Assembly: GCF_965342175.1 (NCBI RefSeq)
Contig: NZ_CBDRBL010000026.1
Location: 17,030-81,029 of the forward strand
Direction: 5' to 3'
Length of the DNA: 64,000 bases
From: Actinacidiphila sp965342175
Lineage (GTDB): Bacteria; Actinomycetota; Actinomycetes; Streptomycetales; Streptomycetaceae
Shown here: positions 8,103-15,463 of the stretch, one piece after another
Position numbering within the stretch: position 1 is the first letter of the stretch
How the letters are laid out: every line of letters starts with the position of its first letter
The notes under the pieces: model-generated
Databases searched by the model: none
Told to the model about the DNA's origin: nothing
The model's input: only the letters and a program-made list of their open reading frames with translations
Program-made: the position numbers and the translations under genes

Positions 8103-8726
8103 GTGAGCTCTCGCCCTCCCGCCGCCCGCGTGATCCTGCTGACCGGCCCCTCCGGGTCCGGCAAGTCCTCCCTCGCCGCCCGCACCGGCCTGCCCGTCCT
8201 ACGGCTGGACGACTTCTACAAGGAGGGTGACGACCCGTCCCTCCCGATGCTGCCGAGCGGCATCGGCACGGACTGGGACTCCCCCCGGTCGTGGAACGCC
8301 GACGCCGCCGTCGCCGCCGTCGCGGAGCTGTGCGCCACGGGCCGGACCGCCGTTCCGGTCTACGACATCGCCACCAGCTCCCTCACCGGACGGACGCAGA
8401 TCGGCCTCGCCGGGGCTCCGCTCTTCATCGCCGAGGGCATCTTCGCCGCCGACATCGTCGCGCGCTGCGCCGAACTCGGCCTGCTCGCCGACGCCCTGTG
8501 CCTGAGCCGCGGCGCGGTCACCACCGCCCGCCGCCGCTTCGTCCGGGACCTGCGCGAGGGGCGCAAGTCGCTGCCCTTCCTGCTGCGCCGCGGCTGGAAC
8601 CTGATGCGCGCGGAGCGGGGCATCGTCGCCCGCCACGCGGAGCTCGGGGCGCATGTGTGCGACCGGGACGAGGCGGTGGAACGGATCGGTCGCGCGACCG
8701 CCCCACCGGCCGCCGTCCGGGTCTGA
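8103..8726 (+). CDS. Uridine kinase-like P-loop kinase
   Basis: Protein of 207 residues with a Walker A motif GPSGSGKS (residues about 16-23), then a lid/substrate acidic pair in LRLDDFYKEGDD and a Walker-B-like hydrophobic strand ending APLFIAEGIFA. This is the layout of the uridine kinase/phosphoribulokinase group, which phosphorylates nucleosides or related alcohols with ATP. The GTG at 8103 is chosen because the motifs begin soon after; an in-frame start at 8028 would add 25 unconserved residues. Its position close to deoC and in a window full of nucleoside genes fits a salvage role, but no operator of the deoC type is present upstream. Confidence 0.78.
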   Translation: MSSRPPAARVILLTGPSGSGKSSLAARTGLPVLRLDDFYKEGDDPSLPMLPSGIGTDWDSPRSWNADAAVAAVAELCATGRTAVPVYDIATSSLTGRTQIGLAGAPLFIAEGIFAADIVARCAELGLLADALCLSRGAVTTARRRFVRDLREGRKSLPFLLRRGWNLMRAERGIVARHAELGAHVCDRDEAVERIGRATAPPAAVRV

Positions 8727-8760
8727 GACCGGCGGCACGCGGGTCCCTTCGGACATGCAC

Positions 8761-8805
8761 GAGGGAGCGGTGCGCACGGACCCCCCGCCGTGCGACCGCT
8801 CCCTC
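8761..8805. terminator. Strong hairpin terminator
   Basis: Long stem starting GAGGGAGCGGT and ending ACCGCTCCCTC, extended by CGCACGG/CCGTGCG with one bulged G, around a C-rich loop. It lies between the uridine-kinase-like gene and the convergent sigQ and can terminate both. Confidence 0.75.
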
Positions 8806-8810
8806 GTGCT

Positions 8811-8910
8811 TCCCGTTCCCCCGGTGGTCCCCCCGTTCCCCCGGGCCGGGCCCCGTTCCCCCGTGTCCCCCGACCCGGAGCCCGTTCCCCCCTGTTCCCC
8901 CGGTTCCCCC
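8811..8910. repeat. Imperfect CCGTTCCCCC-type repeats
   Basis: About 100 bp downstream of the terminator consist of repeated CCGTTCCCCC-like words (about seven degenerate copies) with extreme C bias on the plus strand. It ends just before the sigQ stop codon. No coding sense is seen; it may be slippage-generated spacer DNA. Confidence 0.55.
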
Positions 8911-8915
8911 CGGCG

Positions 8916-9698
8916 TCAGGCCACCAACTCGCCGAACGCCGCCGCCTCGTCGACGCCCGCGCTGAGCGTCGCGTCCTCACGCAGCCGGCGCAGGGAGCGC
9001 CAGATGCTGCTCTTGACCGTGCCGACGCTGATGCCCAGGATCTTGGCGATCTCCGGGTCGGTGCGGCCCTCGTAGTAACGGAGCACCAGCATCGTGCGCT
9101 GCGGCTCCGGAAGCTTGGCCAGTGCCTGCCACAGCACGGCCCGCAGCTCGGTGCCGCGCATCGCGTCCGTCTCGCCCACCGTCTCCGGCAGCTCCTCGGT
9201 CGGGTACTCGTTGAGCTTGCGGCGCCGCCAGGCGCTGATGTGCAGGTTGGTCATGGTCCGCCGCAGGTAGCCGCCGACCGCGGCCTTGTCGCTGATCCGG
9301 TCCCAGGCGCGGTAGGTGGAGAACAGCGCGGTCTGCAGCAGGTCCTCCGCCTCGTGCCGGTCGCCCGTCAGGTGGTAGGCGGTCGCGTACAGGGAGGCCC
9401 GGCGCTCCTGGACGTAGGCGGTGAAGTCCGCGTCCGCGGTGAAGCACCGCTGCCCCGGGATCTCCCGGGGCCCCGTGTCCTCGCCCTGAATACCCTGAAT
9501 GCCCTGACCGCCCTGACCGCCCTGACCGCCCTCGATCGCCGTGATGTAGGACGGCCGGTTGCGGAGGGCCTGGCGAACGGCGCCACGGGCGCACCCGCCC
9601 CCGCGCCTCGCGGCAGCGGGCATCTCGGCGTCACGTCCCGCGGTGTGCAGGCGCGGCTGAAGGACTGCGGTGGCCGTCGTGCTGTGCAGTGCGTTCAT
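8916..9698 (-). CDS. sigQ: RNA polymerase sigma factor SigQ-like (ECF/SigE-type)
   Basis: Sigma-70 family factor of 260 residues: region 2 (FTAYVQERRASLYATAYHL, HEAEDLLQTALFSTYRAW, GGYLRRTMTNLHISAWRRRK) and region 4 (KLPEPQRTMLVLRYYEG, PEIAKILGISVGTVKSS). The first 85 residues are low-complexity and include five G-x-Q/G-I-Q triplets encoded by a tandem repeat. The ATG at 9698 (MNALHS) is favoured; an upstream ATG at 9782 would add 28 unconserved residues. It is divergent from afsQ1, the arrangement known in S. coelicolor, where SigQ and AfsQ1/Q2 act in opposition on antibiotic production and development. The symbol is based on this synteny. Confidence 0.85.
   Translation of the reverse strand: MNALHSTTATAVLQPRLHTAGRDAEMPAAARRGGGCARGAVRQALRNRPSYITAIEGGQGGQGGQGIQGIQGEDTGPREIPGQRCFTADADFTAYVQERRASLYATAYHLTGDRHEAEDLLQTALFSTYRAWDRISDKAAVGGYLRRTMTNLHISAWRRRKLNEYPTEELPETVGETDAMRGTELRAVLWQALAKLPEPQRTMLVLRYYEGRTDPEIAKILGISVGTVKSSIWRSLRRLREDATLSAGVDEAAAFGELVA
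9484..9528. repeat. 9-bp tandem repeat inside sigQ
   Basis: Five consecutive units of CCCTGAxxx (variants CCCTGACCG, CCCTGAATG, CCCTGAATA) on the plus strand. Read on the minus strand they encode GGQ GGQ GGQ GIQ GIQ, a collagen-like G-X-Y run in the sigma factor N-terminus. Units are in frame, so copy-number change would lengthen or shorten the linker without breaking the gene. Confidence 0.85.
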
Positions 9699-9821
9699 TT
9701 CGCGCCCCCCGTGGGTGGAGCCGGTCCGGTCGTCGTACCCCTCCGGCGGGGGCCGCCCGATGGCGTCCCCGTCGATGACCACTAGCGTGCCCGGCCAGTT
9801 TCATGGCGCTGTCCGCCGAGT

Positions 9822-9837
9822 GTCACAACCGCGCAAC
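9822..9837 (+). promoter_or_regulatory. Candidate AfsQ1 binding site
   Basis: GTCAC-AACCGC-GCAAC lies in the sigQ-afsQ1 intergenic region and matches the published AfsQ1 consensus GTnAC-n6-GTnAC with one mismatch in the second half-site. In S. coelicolor AfsQ1 regulates sigQ from this intergenic region. The match is by eye only. Confidence 0.45.
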
Positions 9838-9885
9838 AGACCACGGCGGTACCTACCGGGTGCCCTCTTGGGAGAGAATGCGAGG

Positions 9886-10563
9886 GTGCCTTTCCTGTTG
9901 CTGATCGAGGACGACGACGCCATCCGAGCGAGCCTCGAACTCGCCCTGTCGCGCCAGGGCCACCGTGTGGTGGCCGCGGCCACGGGCGAGGACGGGCTGC
10001 AGCTGCTGCGCGAGCACCGGCCGGACCTGATCGTGCTGGACGTGATGCTGCCGGGCATCGACGGCTTCGAGGTCTGCCGGCGCATCCGCCGCACCGACCA
10101 GCTGCCGATCATCCTGCTGACCGCGCGCAGCGACGACATCGACGTGGTGGTGGGCCTGGAGTCCGGCGCCGACGACTACGTCGTCAAGCCCATCCAGCCG
10201 CGCGTCCTGGACGCCCGTATCCGCGCCGTGCTGCGCCGGGGCGAGCGCGACAGCACCGACTCGGCCGCCTTCGGCAGCATCGTCATCGACCGCTCGGCGA
10301 TGACCGTCACCAAGAACGGCGAGGACCTGCAACTCACTCCGACCGAGCTGCGGCTGCTGCTGGAGCTGAGCCGCCGCCCCGGGCAGGCCCTGTCCCGGCA
10401 GCAGTTGCTGCGCCTGGTGTGGGAGCACGACTACCTCGGCGACTCGCGGCTGGTGGACGCCTGCGTGCAGCGGCTGCGCGCCAAGATCGAGGACGTGCCC
10501 TCCTCGCCGACCCTGATCCGTACCGTCCGGGGTGTCGGGTACCGCTTGGACGCACCGGCGTGA
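9886..10563 (+). CDS. afsQ1: Two-component response regulator AfsQ1
   Basis: OmpR/PhoB-type response regulator of 225 residues, the same length as AfsQ1. The receiver domain (1-115) has the acidic pocket EDDD at 8-11, the phospho-acceptor Asp52 in LDVMLPG and the conserved Lys in YVVKPIQP. The winged-helix DNA-binding domain spans about 130-225 (LTPTELRLLLELSRRPGQ, IRTVRGVGYRL). The GTG at 9886 starts the conserved receiver and is preferred over earlier in-frame codons. Its stop overlaps the afsQ2 GTG by four bases. AfsQ1 is a known pleiotropic regulator of antibiotic biosynthesis, nitrogen metabolism and morphology, responding to glutamate-based growth. Confidence 0.93.
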   Translation: MPFLLLIEDDDAIRASLELALSRQGHRVVAAATGEDGLQLLREHRPDLIVLDVMLPGIDGFEVCRRIRRTDQLPIILLTARSDDIDVVVGLESGADDYVVKPIQPRVLDARIRAVLRRGERDSTDSAAFGSIVIDRSAMTVTKNGEDLQLTPTELRLLLELSRRPGQALSRQQLLRLVWEHDYLGDSRLVDACVQRLRAKIEDVPSSPTLIRTVRGVGYRLDAPA

Positions 10564-12113
10564 GTCGACCCGACCACCAGGACACGGCCGGTGACGACGA
10601 TGCGGATCGGCCGCTGAGCGGCTGGAGGTCACGGCTGCTGCGGCTCACCAGTCTCCGGCTGCGCCTGGTCGCCGTCTTCGCCGCCGTGGCACTGGCGGCC
10701 GCCGTCTCCGCCTCCGGCATCGCCTACTGGCTCAACCGCGACGCCGTGCTGACCCGCGCCCAGAACGCCGCCCTCAACGACTTCCGCGCCTCGATGACCC
10801 GCAACGCGGGCTCGCTGCCGCGCCATCCGTCCTGCGACAAGCTGGCCGACGCGGCGCGCGGCATCGGCGCCGGCACCCAGAACTACCAGGTACTGCTGAT
10901 CGGCACCGGCCCGGACGGCGAGCGCTGCGCGACCAAGTCGCAGAGCGACGGCTTCTCGCTGGACGCCGTGCCCCTGAGGCTGCGCAAGGCCGTCAGCAAG
11001 CGCAACCCCAAGACGGGCGACCCCGCGGAGTACCACCTGTACTGGCAGCGGGTCACCCTCGACGACCAGCCGTACCTGGTGGGCGGGGCCAAGGTGATCG
11101 GCGGCGGGCCGACCGGCTACATGTTCAAGTCGCTGGAGGCCGAGCGCAAGGACCTCAACTCGCTGGCCTGGTCGCTCGGGATCGCCACCGCCCTCGCCCT
11201 GATCGGGGCGGCGCTGCTGGCCCAGGCCGCCGCGTCCACCGTGCTGCGGCCGGTGGCACGTCTCGGCGAGGCCGCCAGGCGGCTCGGCGAGGGCAAGCTC
11301 GACACCCGCCTGCGGGTCACCGGCACCGACGAACTCGCCGAGCTGTCGCGGACGTTCAACCGCACCGCCGAGCGGCTGGAGCGGCGGGTCGACGAGCTCA
11401 GCCAGCGTGAGGCGGCCAGCCGCCGCTTCGTCGCCGACATGTCGCACGAGCTGCGCACCCCGCTGACCGCGATCACCGCCGTGACGGAGGTGCTGGAGGA
11501 GGAGACGGACTCGCTCGACCCGATGATCGCTCCCGCGGTGCGGTTGGTGGTGAGCGAGACCAAGCGGCTGGGGGAGCTGGTGGAGAACCTGATGGAGGTG
11601 ACCCGCTTCGACGCGGGCACCGCGCGCCTGGTCCTGGACGACGTGGACGTCTCCGACCTGGTCACCGCCTGCATCGACGCCCGCGCCTGGCTCGACGCGG
11701 TGGAACTGGACGCGCCGCGCGGCATCATCGCGCAGCTCGACCCGCGTCGCATCGACGTGATCCTCGCCAACCTGATCGGCAACGCCCTCAAGCACGGCGG
11801 CTCGCCGGTCCGGGTCAGGGTCCGGCAGGACGGGGACGAACTCGTCGTCGAGGTCGCCGACAACGGCCCCGGCATCCCGGAGGACATACTGCCGCACGTC
11901 TTCGACCGGTTCTTCAAGGCGGACGCCTCCCGGGCCCGTTCCGAGGGAAGCGGCCTGGGCCTGTCCATCGCCTTGGAGAACGCCCACATCCACGGCGGGG
12001 AGATCTCCGCGGCCAACAACCCCGGGGGCGGCGCGGTGTTCACGCTGCGGCTGCCGATGCGCACCGAGGCGGGCCGGGCGGCGGAGCCCGGGGAAGGGAA
12101 CGACAGCACATGA
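10560..12113 (+). CDS. afsQ2: Sensor histidine kinase AfsQ2
   Basis: Membrane-bound kinase of 517 residues that phosphorylates AfsQ1. A first membrane helix at about 36-58 and a second near 205-225 enclose an extracytoplasmic sensor of about 145 residues containing two cysteines. A HAMP domain follows (LRPVARLGEAARRLGEGKL), then the dimerisation box with His296 in DMSHELRTPLTA, and the ATPase domain with N box (LIGNALKHGG), G1 box (VADNGPGIP), F box and G2 box (GSGLGLSIA). The start GTG overlaps the afsQ1 stop (GTGA) and the stop overlaps the lipoprotein start (ATGA), so the operon is translationally coupled. Confidence 0.93.
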   Translation: MSRPDHQDTAGDDDADRPLSGWRSRLLRLTSLRLRLVAVFAAVALAAAVSASGIAYWLNRDAVLTRAQNAALNDFRASMTRNAGSLPRHPSCDKLADAARGIGAGTQNYQVLLIGTGPDGERCATKSQSDGFSLDAVPLRLRKAVSKRNPKTGDPAEYHLYWQRVTLDDQPYLVGGAKVIGGGPTGYMFKSLEAERKDLNSLAWSLGIATALALIGAALLAQAAASTVLRPVARLGEAARRLGEGKLDTRLRVTGTDELAELSRTFNRTAERLERRVDELSQREAASRRFVADMSHELRTPLTAITAVTEVLEEETDSLDPMIAPAVRLVVSETKRLGELVENLMEVTRFDAGTARLVLDDVDVSDLVTACIDARAWLDAVELDAPRGIIAQLDPRRIDVILANLIGNALKHGGSPVRVRVRQDGDELVVEVADNGPGIPEDILPHVFDRFFKADASRARSEGSGLGLSIALENAHIHGGEISAANNPGGGAVFTLRLPMRTEAGRAAEPGEGNDST

Positions 12114-12766
12114 CGCAGCCGTCCCGGGAGACGGCGCCGGACGCCCCGGGCGCCCGCCCAGCGGGCGCCGCCGCCCGGCGTGCCCCGCTCCTCGTCCTGC
12201 TCGGCGTCGTCCTGCTGGCGGGCTGCGGCATCCGCACCACCTCTGTGCCGGTGGACGCGGGGCCGGCGCCGTCCCGCGTGTCCTGCGCGGTGCCGGACGA
12301 GGAGGCCACCACCACGGCGACGGCCTCCGCGTCGCCCAGGGGACTGACCGCGCGGGTGTATCTGGTGTGCAGCGCCCAGGTGGCCGCGGTGAGCCGCTCG
12401 GTGCGGGCCGAGGGCCTGGACCGGCTGGGCACCGCCGCGCTGCTCCTGCGCGAGCTGCAGCGCAAGCCGCGCGCCGGCGAGGCGTCGGCCGGGTTCACCA
12501 CGGCGGTGCAGGGCGATCTGGCGGTGGGGCGACCGCGCCGCGGCGACCCGCGCGGGTCGCTGCGGCTCAGCGCCCCGCTGAGCGATCTGCCTCCGTTCGC
12601 GCTCGCCCAGGTGGTGTGCACCTACGCCGGATCGGCGGTGGGCTCCGGTGACGGCTCGGTTCTTCTGGGCGGCTCCGACGGCACCCCGGTGCGCCGCTAC
12701 ACCTGCACCGGTGACCTGCGCACCGACCCGGAGGCGGCGGAGACCGCCGGAACCGCCGTGAAATGA
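12110..12766 (+). CDS. Lipoprotein of the afsQ operon
   Basis: Protein of 218 residues. After 25 N-terminal residues rich in Pro and Ala comes a lipoprotein signal, PLLVLLGVVLLAGC, with a well-formed lipobox LAGC at about residue 41. The mature part (VSCAVPDEE, VYLVCSAQVAAV, VCTYAGSA, RRYTCTGDL) has four cysteines that could form disulphides. It would be anchored to the outer face of the membrane. Tight overlap with afsQ2 suggests a ligand-sensing or accessory role for the kinase; this is inference. Its ATGA overlap with the downstream VanZ-family gene extends the operon. Confidence 0.8.
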   Translation: MTQPSRETAPDAPGARPAGAAARRAPLLVLLGVVLLAGCGIRTTSVPVDAGPAPSRVSCAVPDEEATTTATASASPRGLTARVYLVCSAQVAAVSRSVRAEGLDRLGTAALLLRELQRKPRAGEASAGFTTAVQGDLAVGRPRRGDPRGSLRLSAPLSDLPPFALAQVVCTYAGSAVGSGDGSVLLGGSDGTPVRRYTCTGDLRTDPEAAETAGTAVK

Positions 12767-13308
12767 CAGACGTCCTTCCAGACGTGCGGCGCGACGGCTC
12801 TTACCCGAAAGTGCGCGCGGTGGGACTGGTGCTCACCGCCGTCCATCTGGCTCTGGTCGGGTGGCTGACACTGCGCCCGCAGTACGTGCCCTGGGTGGAC
12901 GCGCCCAACCTGCGACCGTTGGCCACCCTCCGCTCCGACCTCGCCACGGGCCCCGCGGAGGCTGCCCGCCGGATCGGCACGGGGCTGGCCCTGCTGGCCC
13001 CGCTGGGTGTGCTGCTGCCGCTGGCCGGAGGGCGGGTACGGGTGTCCGCGGCGGGCTCGTTCGCGCGCACGGTCTTCGCGGGGCTGATGATCTCGCTCGC
13101 CCTGGAGTTCGCCCAGACCGGGGTGCCGGGCCAGATCTTCGATGTGGACGCCCTGCTGCTGAACACGGCCGGCGTCGCGCTGGCCCACCTCGCCGTGGTG
13201 CCCGCGACGCGCGCGTGGGCGCACCGGCGCAGCGTCCGTCGGCAGGATCAACTGAGCGGTGCTCAGGGACGCACCCCGACGCTTCCCAGGGTCGGGATCG
13301 CACCGTAG
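12763..13308 (+). CDS. VanZ-family membrane protein
   Basis: Protein of 181 residues with four predicted membrane helices: about 17-35, 68-88 (GLALLAPLGVLLPLAGG), 100-118 (AGLMISLALEFAQ) and 130-148. The signature LxPLGVLLPL followed by SLALEFAQTGVPGQIFDVDALLLNTAG is typical of VanZ-like proteins, named after the teicoplanin-resistance accessory protein; most members have no assigned reaction. It starts inside the preceding lipoprotein gene (ATGA) and is the last gene of the afsQ transcription unit as read here. Confidence 0.85.
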   Translation: MTDVLPDVRRDGSYPKVRAVGLVLTAVHLALVGWLTLRPQYVPWVDAPNLRPLATLRSDLATGPAEAARRIGTGLALLAPLGVLLPLAGGRVRVSAAGSFARTVFAGLMISLALEFAQTGVPGQIFDVDALLLNTAGVALAHLAVVPATRAWAHRRSVRRQDQLSGAQGRTPTLPRVGIAP

Positions 13309-13391
13309 AGCGACGTCGCGCGGTGGTCCGCTCTCCTACGGTGATGTCATCGGCCGGAGAGACCGGCCCGGATCGCGAAGGAGCACCCGCC

Positions 13392-13591
13392 ATGTCCGCA
13401 CTGGTCCGCCCGCGTCAGCGCCGGATGATCGCCGGGTCTGCGCCGGGCTCGCAGACCGGTTCGGCACCTCCGCCACCACGATGCGCGTGATCTTCCTGCT
13501 GTCCTGCCTGCTGCCGGGACCGCAGTTCCTGCTCTATCTCGCGTTGTGGCTGCTGCTGCCGAACGAGACAGGCGCCAGGGCCGCCGTGTGA
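13392..13591 (+). pseudogene. PspC-domain protein gene with one-base frameshift
   Basis: A good ribosome-binding site (GAAGGAG) precedes ATG 13392, which reads MSALVRPRQRRMIAG. After the GGG at 13434-13436 the frame is lost, but the +1 frame continues exactly with VCAGLADRFGTSATTMRVIF and a membrane helix LSCLLPGPQFLLYLALWLLL to a stop at 13589-13591. Adding one G to the G run restores a complete PspC-family protein of about 66 residues, a small stress-associated membrane protein. Either this strain has lost the gene by a homopolymer slip or the base is a sequencing error. The rest of the gene is intact. Confidence 0.85.
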
Positions 13592-13612
13592 CACCACGGG
13601 CCCCGGAGCACC

Positions 13613-13649
13613 GACGGGCCGCGCCCCTTAAGAGGGGGCGCGGCCCGTC
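13613..13649. terminator. Bidirectional hairpin terminator
   Basis: Stem GACGGGCCGCGCCCC pairs with GGGGCGCGGCCCGTC around the loop TTAAGAG. It sits 22 bp after the pspC stop and 20 bp before the stop of the convergent secreted-protein gene, serving both. Confidence 0.85.
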
Positions 13650-13669
13650 CGGCGTTCGTCTCGCGGTGC

Positions 13670-14005
13670 TCAGCCGCCGATCGGCAGGCCCTGCAGCGGG
13701 AGCTGGCCGAGCTGGCCGCCGACGGGGAGACCGCCGAGCAGCGTGTTCACGCCCTGGGGCGTGTTCTGTGCGCCGGGGATGAGCTTGGCCGAGGCCGGCA
13801 GGCTGCCGGCGACGGCGTCGACCGGGACCGCCTTCGCGACGCCGGAGACCGGCACCGAGGCCGGGACGGCGGCCGGCAGGGTCGCGGCGTCCGGCAGGCC
13901 CAGGCCGGAGGGCAGCGGAGCGGCGGAGGCGGCGCCCGCGGCTGCCCCGACGAAGGCCACGCCCAGCGCGGCGGCACCGAGAGTCTTGACGGTTCCGGTC
14001 TTCAT
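13670..14005 (-). CDS. Small secreted Ala/Pro/Gly-rich protein
   Basis: Protein of 111 residues with a typical signal peptide MKTGTVKTLGAAALGVAFVG and likely cleavage after AASA near residue 29. The mature chain of about 80 residues is rich in Ala, Pro, Val and Gly, has no cysteine and ends in Gly-Leu-Pro-rich repeats (LLGGLPVGGQLGQLPLQGLP). A ribosome-binding site GAGGACACCACC precedes the ATG at 14005; an earlier ATG at 14236 is unlikely. It resembles small exported proteins of Streptomyces that share this composition, all of unknown function. It is separated from pspC by a shared terminator. Confidence 0.78.
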   Translation of the reverse strand: MKTGTVKTLGAAALGVAFVGAAAGAASAAPLPSGLGLPDAATLPAAVPASVPVSGVAKAVPVDAVAGSLPASAKLIPGAQNTPQGVNTLLGGLPVGGQLGQLPLQGLPIGG

Positions 14006-14169
14006 GGTGGTGTCCTCGTGATGGGGAATGGTGCGTCCGCCGCGCCACACACGGAAGGTGTTCGCGGGATGTCGCAACGTAGCGACGGAAGGCGGGGCGG
14101 TGCAAGCAGCGCCGCGCGGCAGCCCGGGGGCCGCCCCGTCCGACGCCGCAGGGCCGGACAGCCGGGCGC

Positions 14170-15363
14170 TCATCCCTCTTCCGGCGGGGAATCGCTGGCC
14201 ACGGCGGTCGCGGCGGTCGTCTGGCGGAACAGCCACTCGGCTTTCAGCTCCGAGTACCCGGGCTTGATCACGTCATTGATCATCGCGAGACGTTCGTCGA
14301 AAGGGATGAAAGCGGACTTCATCGCGTTGACCGTGAACCACTGCATGTCGTCGAGGGTGTGACCGAAGGCGGCGACCAGTTCGGTGAACTCGCGGCTCAT
14401 GGTCGTGCCGCTCATCAGGCGGTTGTCGGTGTTGACCGTGACCCGGAAGTGCAGCCGGCGCAGCAGGCCGAGGGGGTGCTCCGCGTAGGAGGCGGCCGCA
14501 CCGGTCTGCAGGTTGCTGGTGGGGCACATCTCCAGGGGGATGCGCTTGTCGCGCACATAGTTGGCGAGCCGCCCGAGCGAGACCGTGCCGTCGTCGGCGA
14601 CCTGGATGTCGTCGATGATGCGCACGCCGTGGCCGAGCCGGTCGGCGCCACACCACTGGAGGGCCTGCCAGATGGAGGGCAGCCCGAACGCCTCGCCGGC
14701 GTGGATGGTGAAGTGGAAGTTCTCCCGCTGGAGGTACTCGAAGGCGTCGAGGTGGCGGGTGGGCGGGAAGCCGGCCTCGGCGCCCGCGATGTCGAAACCG
14801 ACGACACCCCGGTCGCGGTAGCGGATGGCGAGTTCGGCGATCTCCTGCGAACGGGCGGCGTGCCGCATCGCGGTGAGCAGGGCGCCCACCCGGATCCGGC
14901 CGCCCGCCTCGCGGGCGCGCCGTTCGCCCTCCCGGAAGCCCTCGTTGACGGCCTCCACGACCTCGTCGAGGCAGAGCCCGCCTTCGACGTGGAGTTCGGG
15001 GGCGTAGCGCACCTCGGCGTAGACGACGCCGTCGGCCGCGAGGTCCTCGGCGCACTCGGCGGCGACCCGGGTGAGCGCCTCGCGGGTCTGCATGACGCCC
15101 ACCGTGTGCGAGAACGTCTCCAGGTAGCGCTCCAGTGAGCCGGAGTCGGCGGCCTCGCGGAACCAGGTGCCGAGCTTGTCCGGATCGGTCTCCGGCAAGC
15201 CGTCGTAGCCCGACGCGCGGGCCAGGTCGACGACGGTGCCGGGGCGGACGCCGCCGTCGAGGTGGTCGTGTAGCAGCACCTTGGGGGCGCGCCGGATCTG
15301 CTCGGGCGTGGGGGTGGCCCCCGCAGCGCCCGCGGGGAAGGGGAGCGTGCTTGAGCTCGTCAT
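14170..15363 (-). CDS. add: Adenosine deaminase
   Basis: Zinc-dependent deaminase (397 residues) that converts adenosine or deoxyadenosine to inosine or deoxyinosine and ammonia. Metal and substrate motifs are present: KVLLHDHLDGGVRP near residue 30, HAGE near 220, the histidine in DRLGHG near 245, MCPTSNLQTG near 290, and VNTDNRLMSG near 320. The C-terminal FRQTTAATAVASDSPPEEG is an unconserved tail. The ATG at 15363 lies 6 bases from a TATGTT -10-like hexamer and no Shine-Dalgarno is visible, so the mRNA is probably leaderless. The nucleoside operator at 15380-15391 lies just upstream of the -10, which links it to deoC and the transporter operon. Confidence 0.95.
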   Translation of the reverse strand: MTSSSTLPFPAGAAGATPTPEQIRRAPKVLLHDHLDGGVRPGTVVDLARASGYDGLPETDPDKLGTWFREAADSGSLERYLETFSHTVGVMQTREALTRVAAECAEDLAADGVVYAEVRYAPELHVEGGLCLDEVVEAVNEGFREGERRAREAGGRIRVGALLTAMRHAARSQEIAELAIRYRDRGVVGFDIAGAEAGFPPTRHLDAFEYLQRENFHFTIHAGEAFGLPSIWQALQWCGADRLGHGVRIIDDIQVADDGTVSLGRLANYVRDKRIPLEMCPTSNLQTGAAASYAEHPLGLLRRLHFRVTVNTDNRLMSGTTMSREFTELVAAFGHTLDDMQWFTVNAMKSAFIPFDERLAMINDVIKPGYSELKAEWLFRQTTAATAVASDSPPEEG

Positions 15364-15379
15364 TCCCGAAACATACCCT

Positions 15380-15391
15380 CTATGCGCGTAG
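15380..15391. promoter_or_regulatory. Palindromic operator, nucleoside regulon site 2 (add)
   Basis: CTATGCGCGTAG differs from the perfect palindrome CTACGCGCGTAG by one base. It lies 17-28 bp upstream of the add start, immediately upstream of the -10-like TATGTT on the minus strand, the same geometry as at deoC. Confidence 0.65.
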
Positions 15392-15463
15392 AACTCGGGG
15401 TGATGCCGAATATTGACCTGCCGACCAGGTCGTGCGCACCATGCCGTCTGCCATGGTTACGCC

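Noticed and set aside
8811..9528. Short tandem repeats considered as a CRISPR array
   Set aside because: Units are 9-10 bp, contiguous and without unique spacers, and no cas gene is present.
10334..12621. Long antisense frames opposite afsQ1/afsQ2 and the lipoprotein gene
   Set aside because: They are shadows of well-supported signalling genes; no start site, domain or codon bias supports them.
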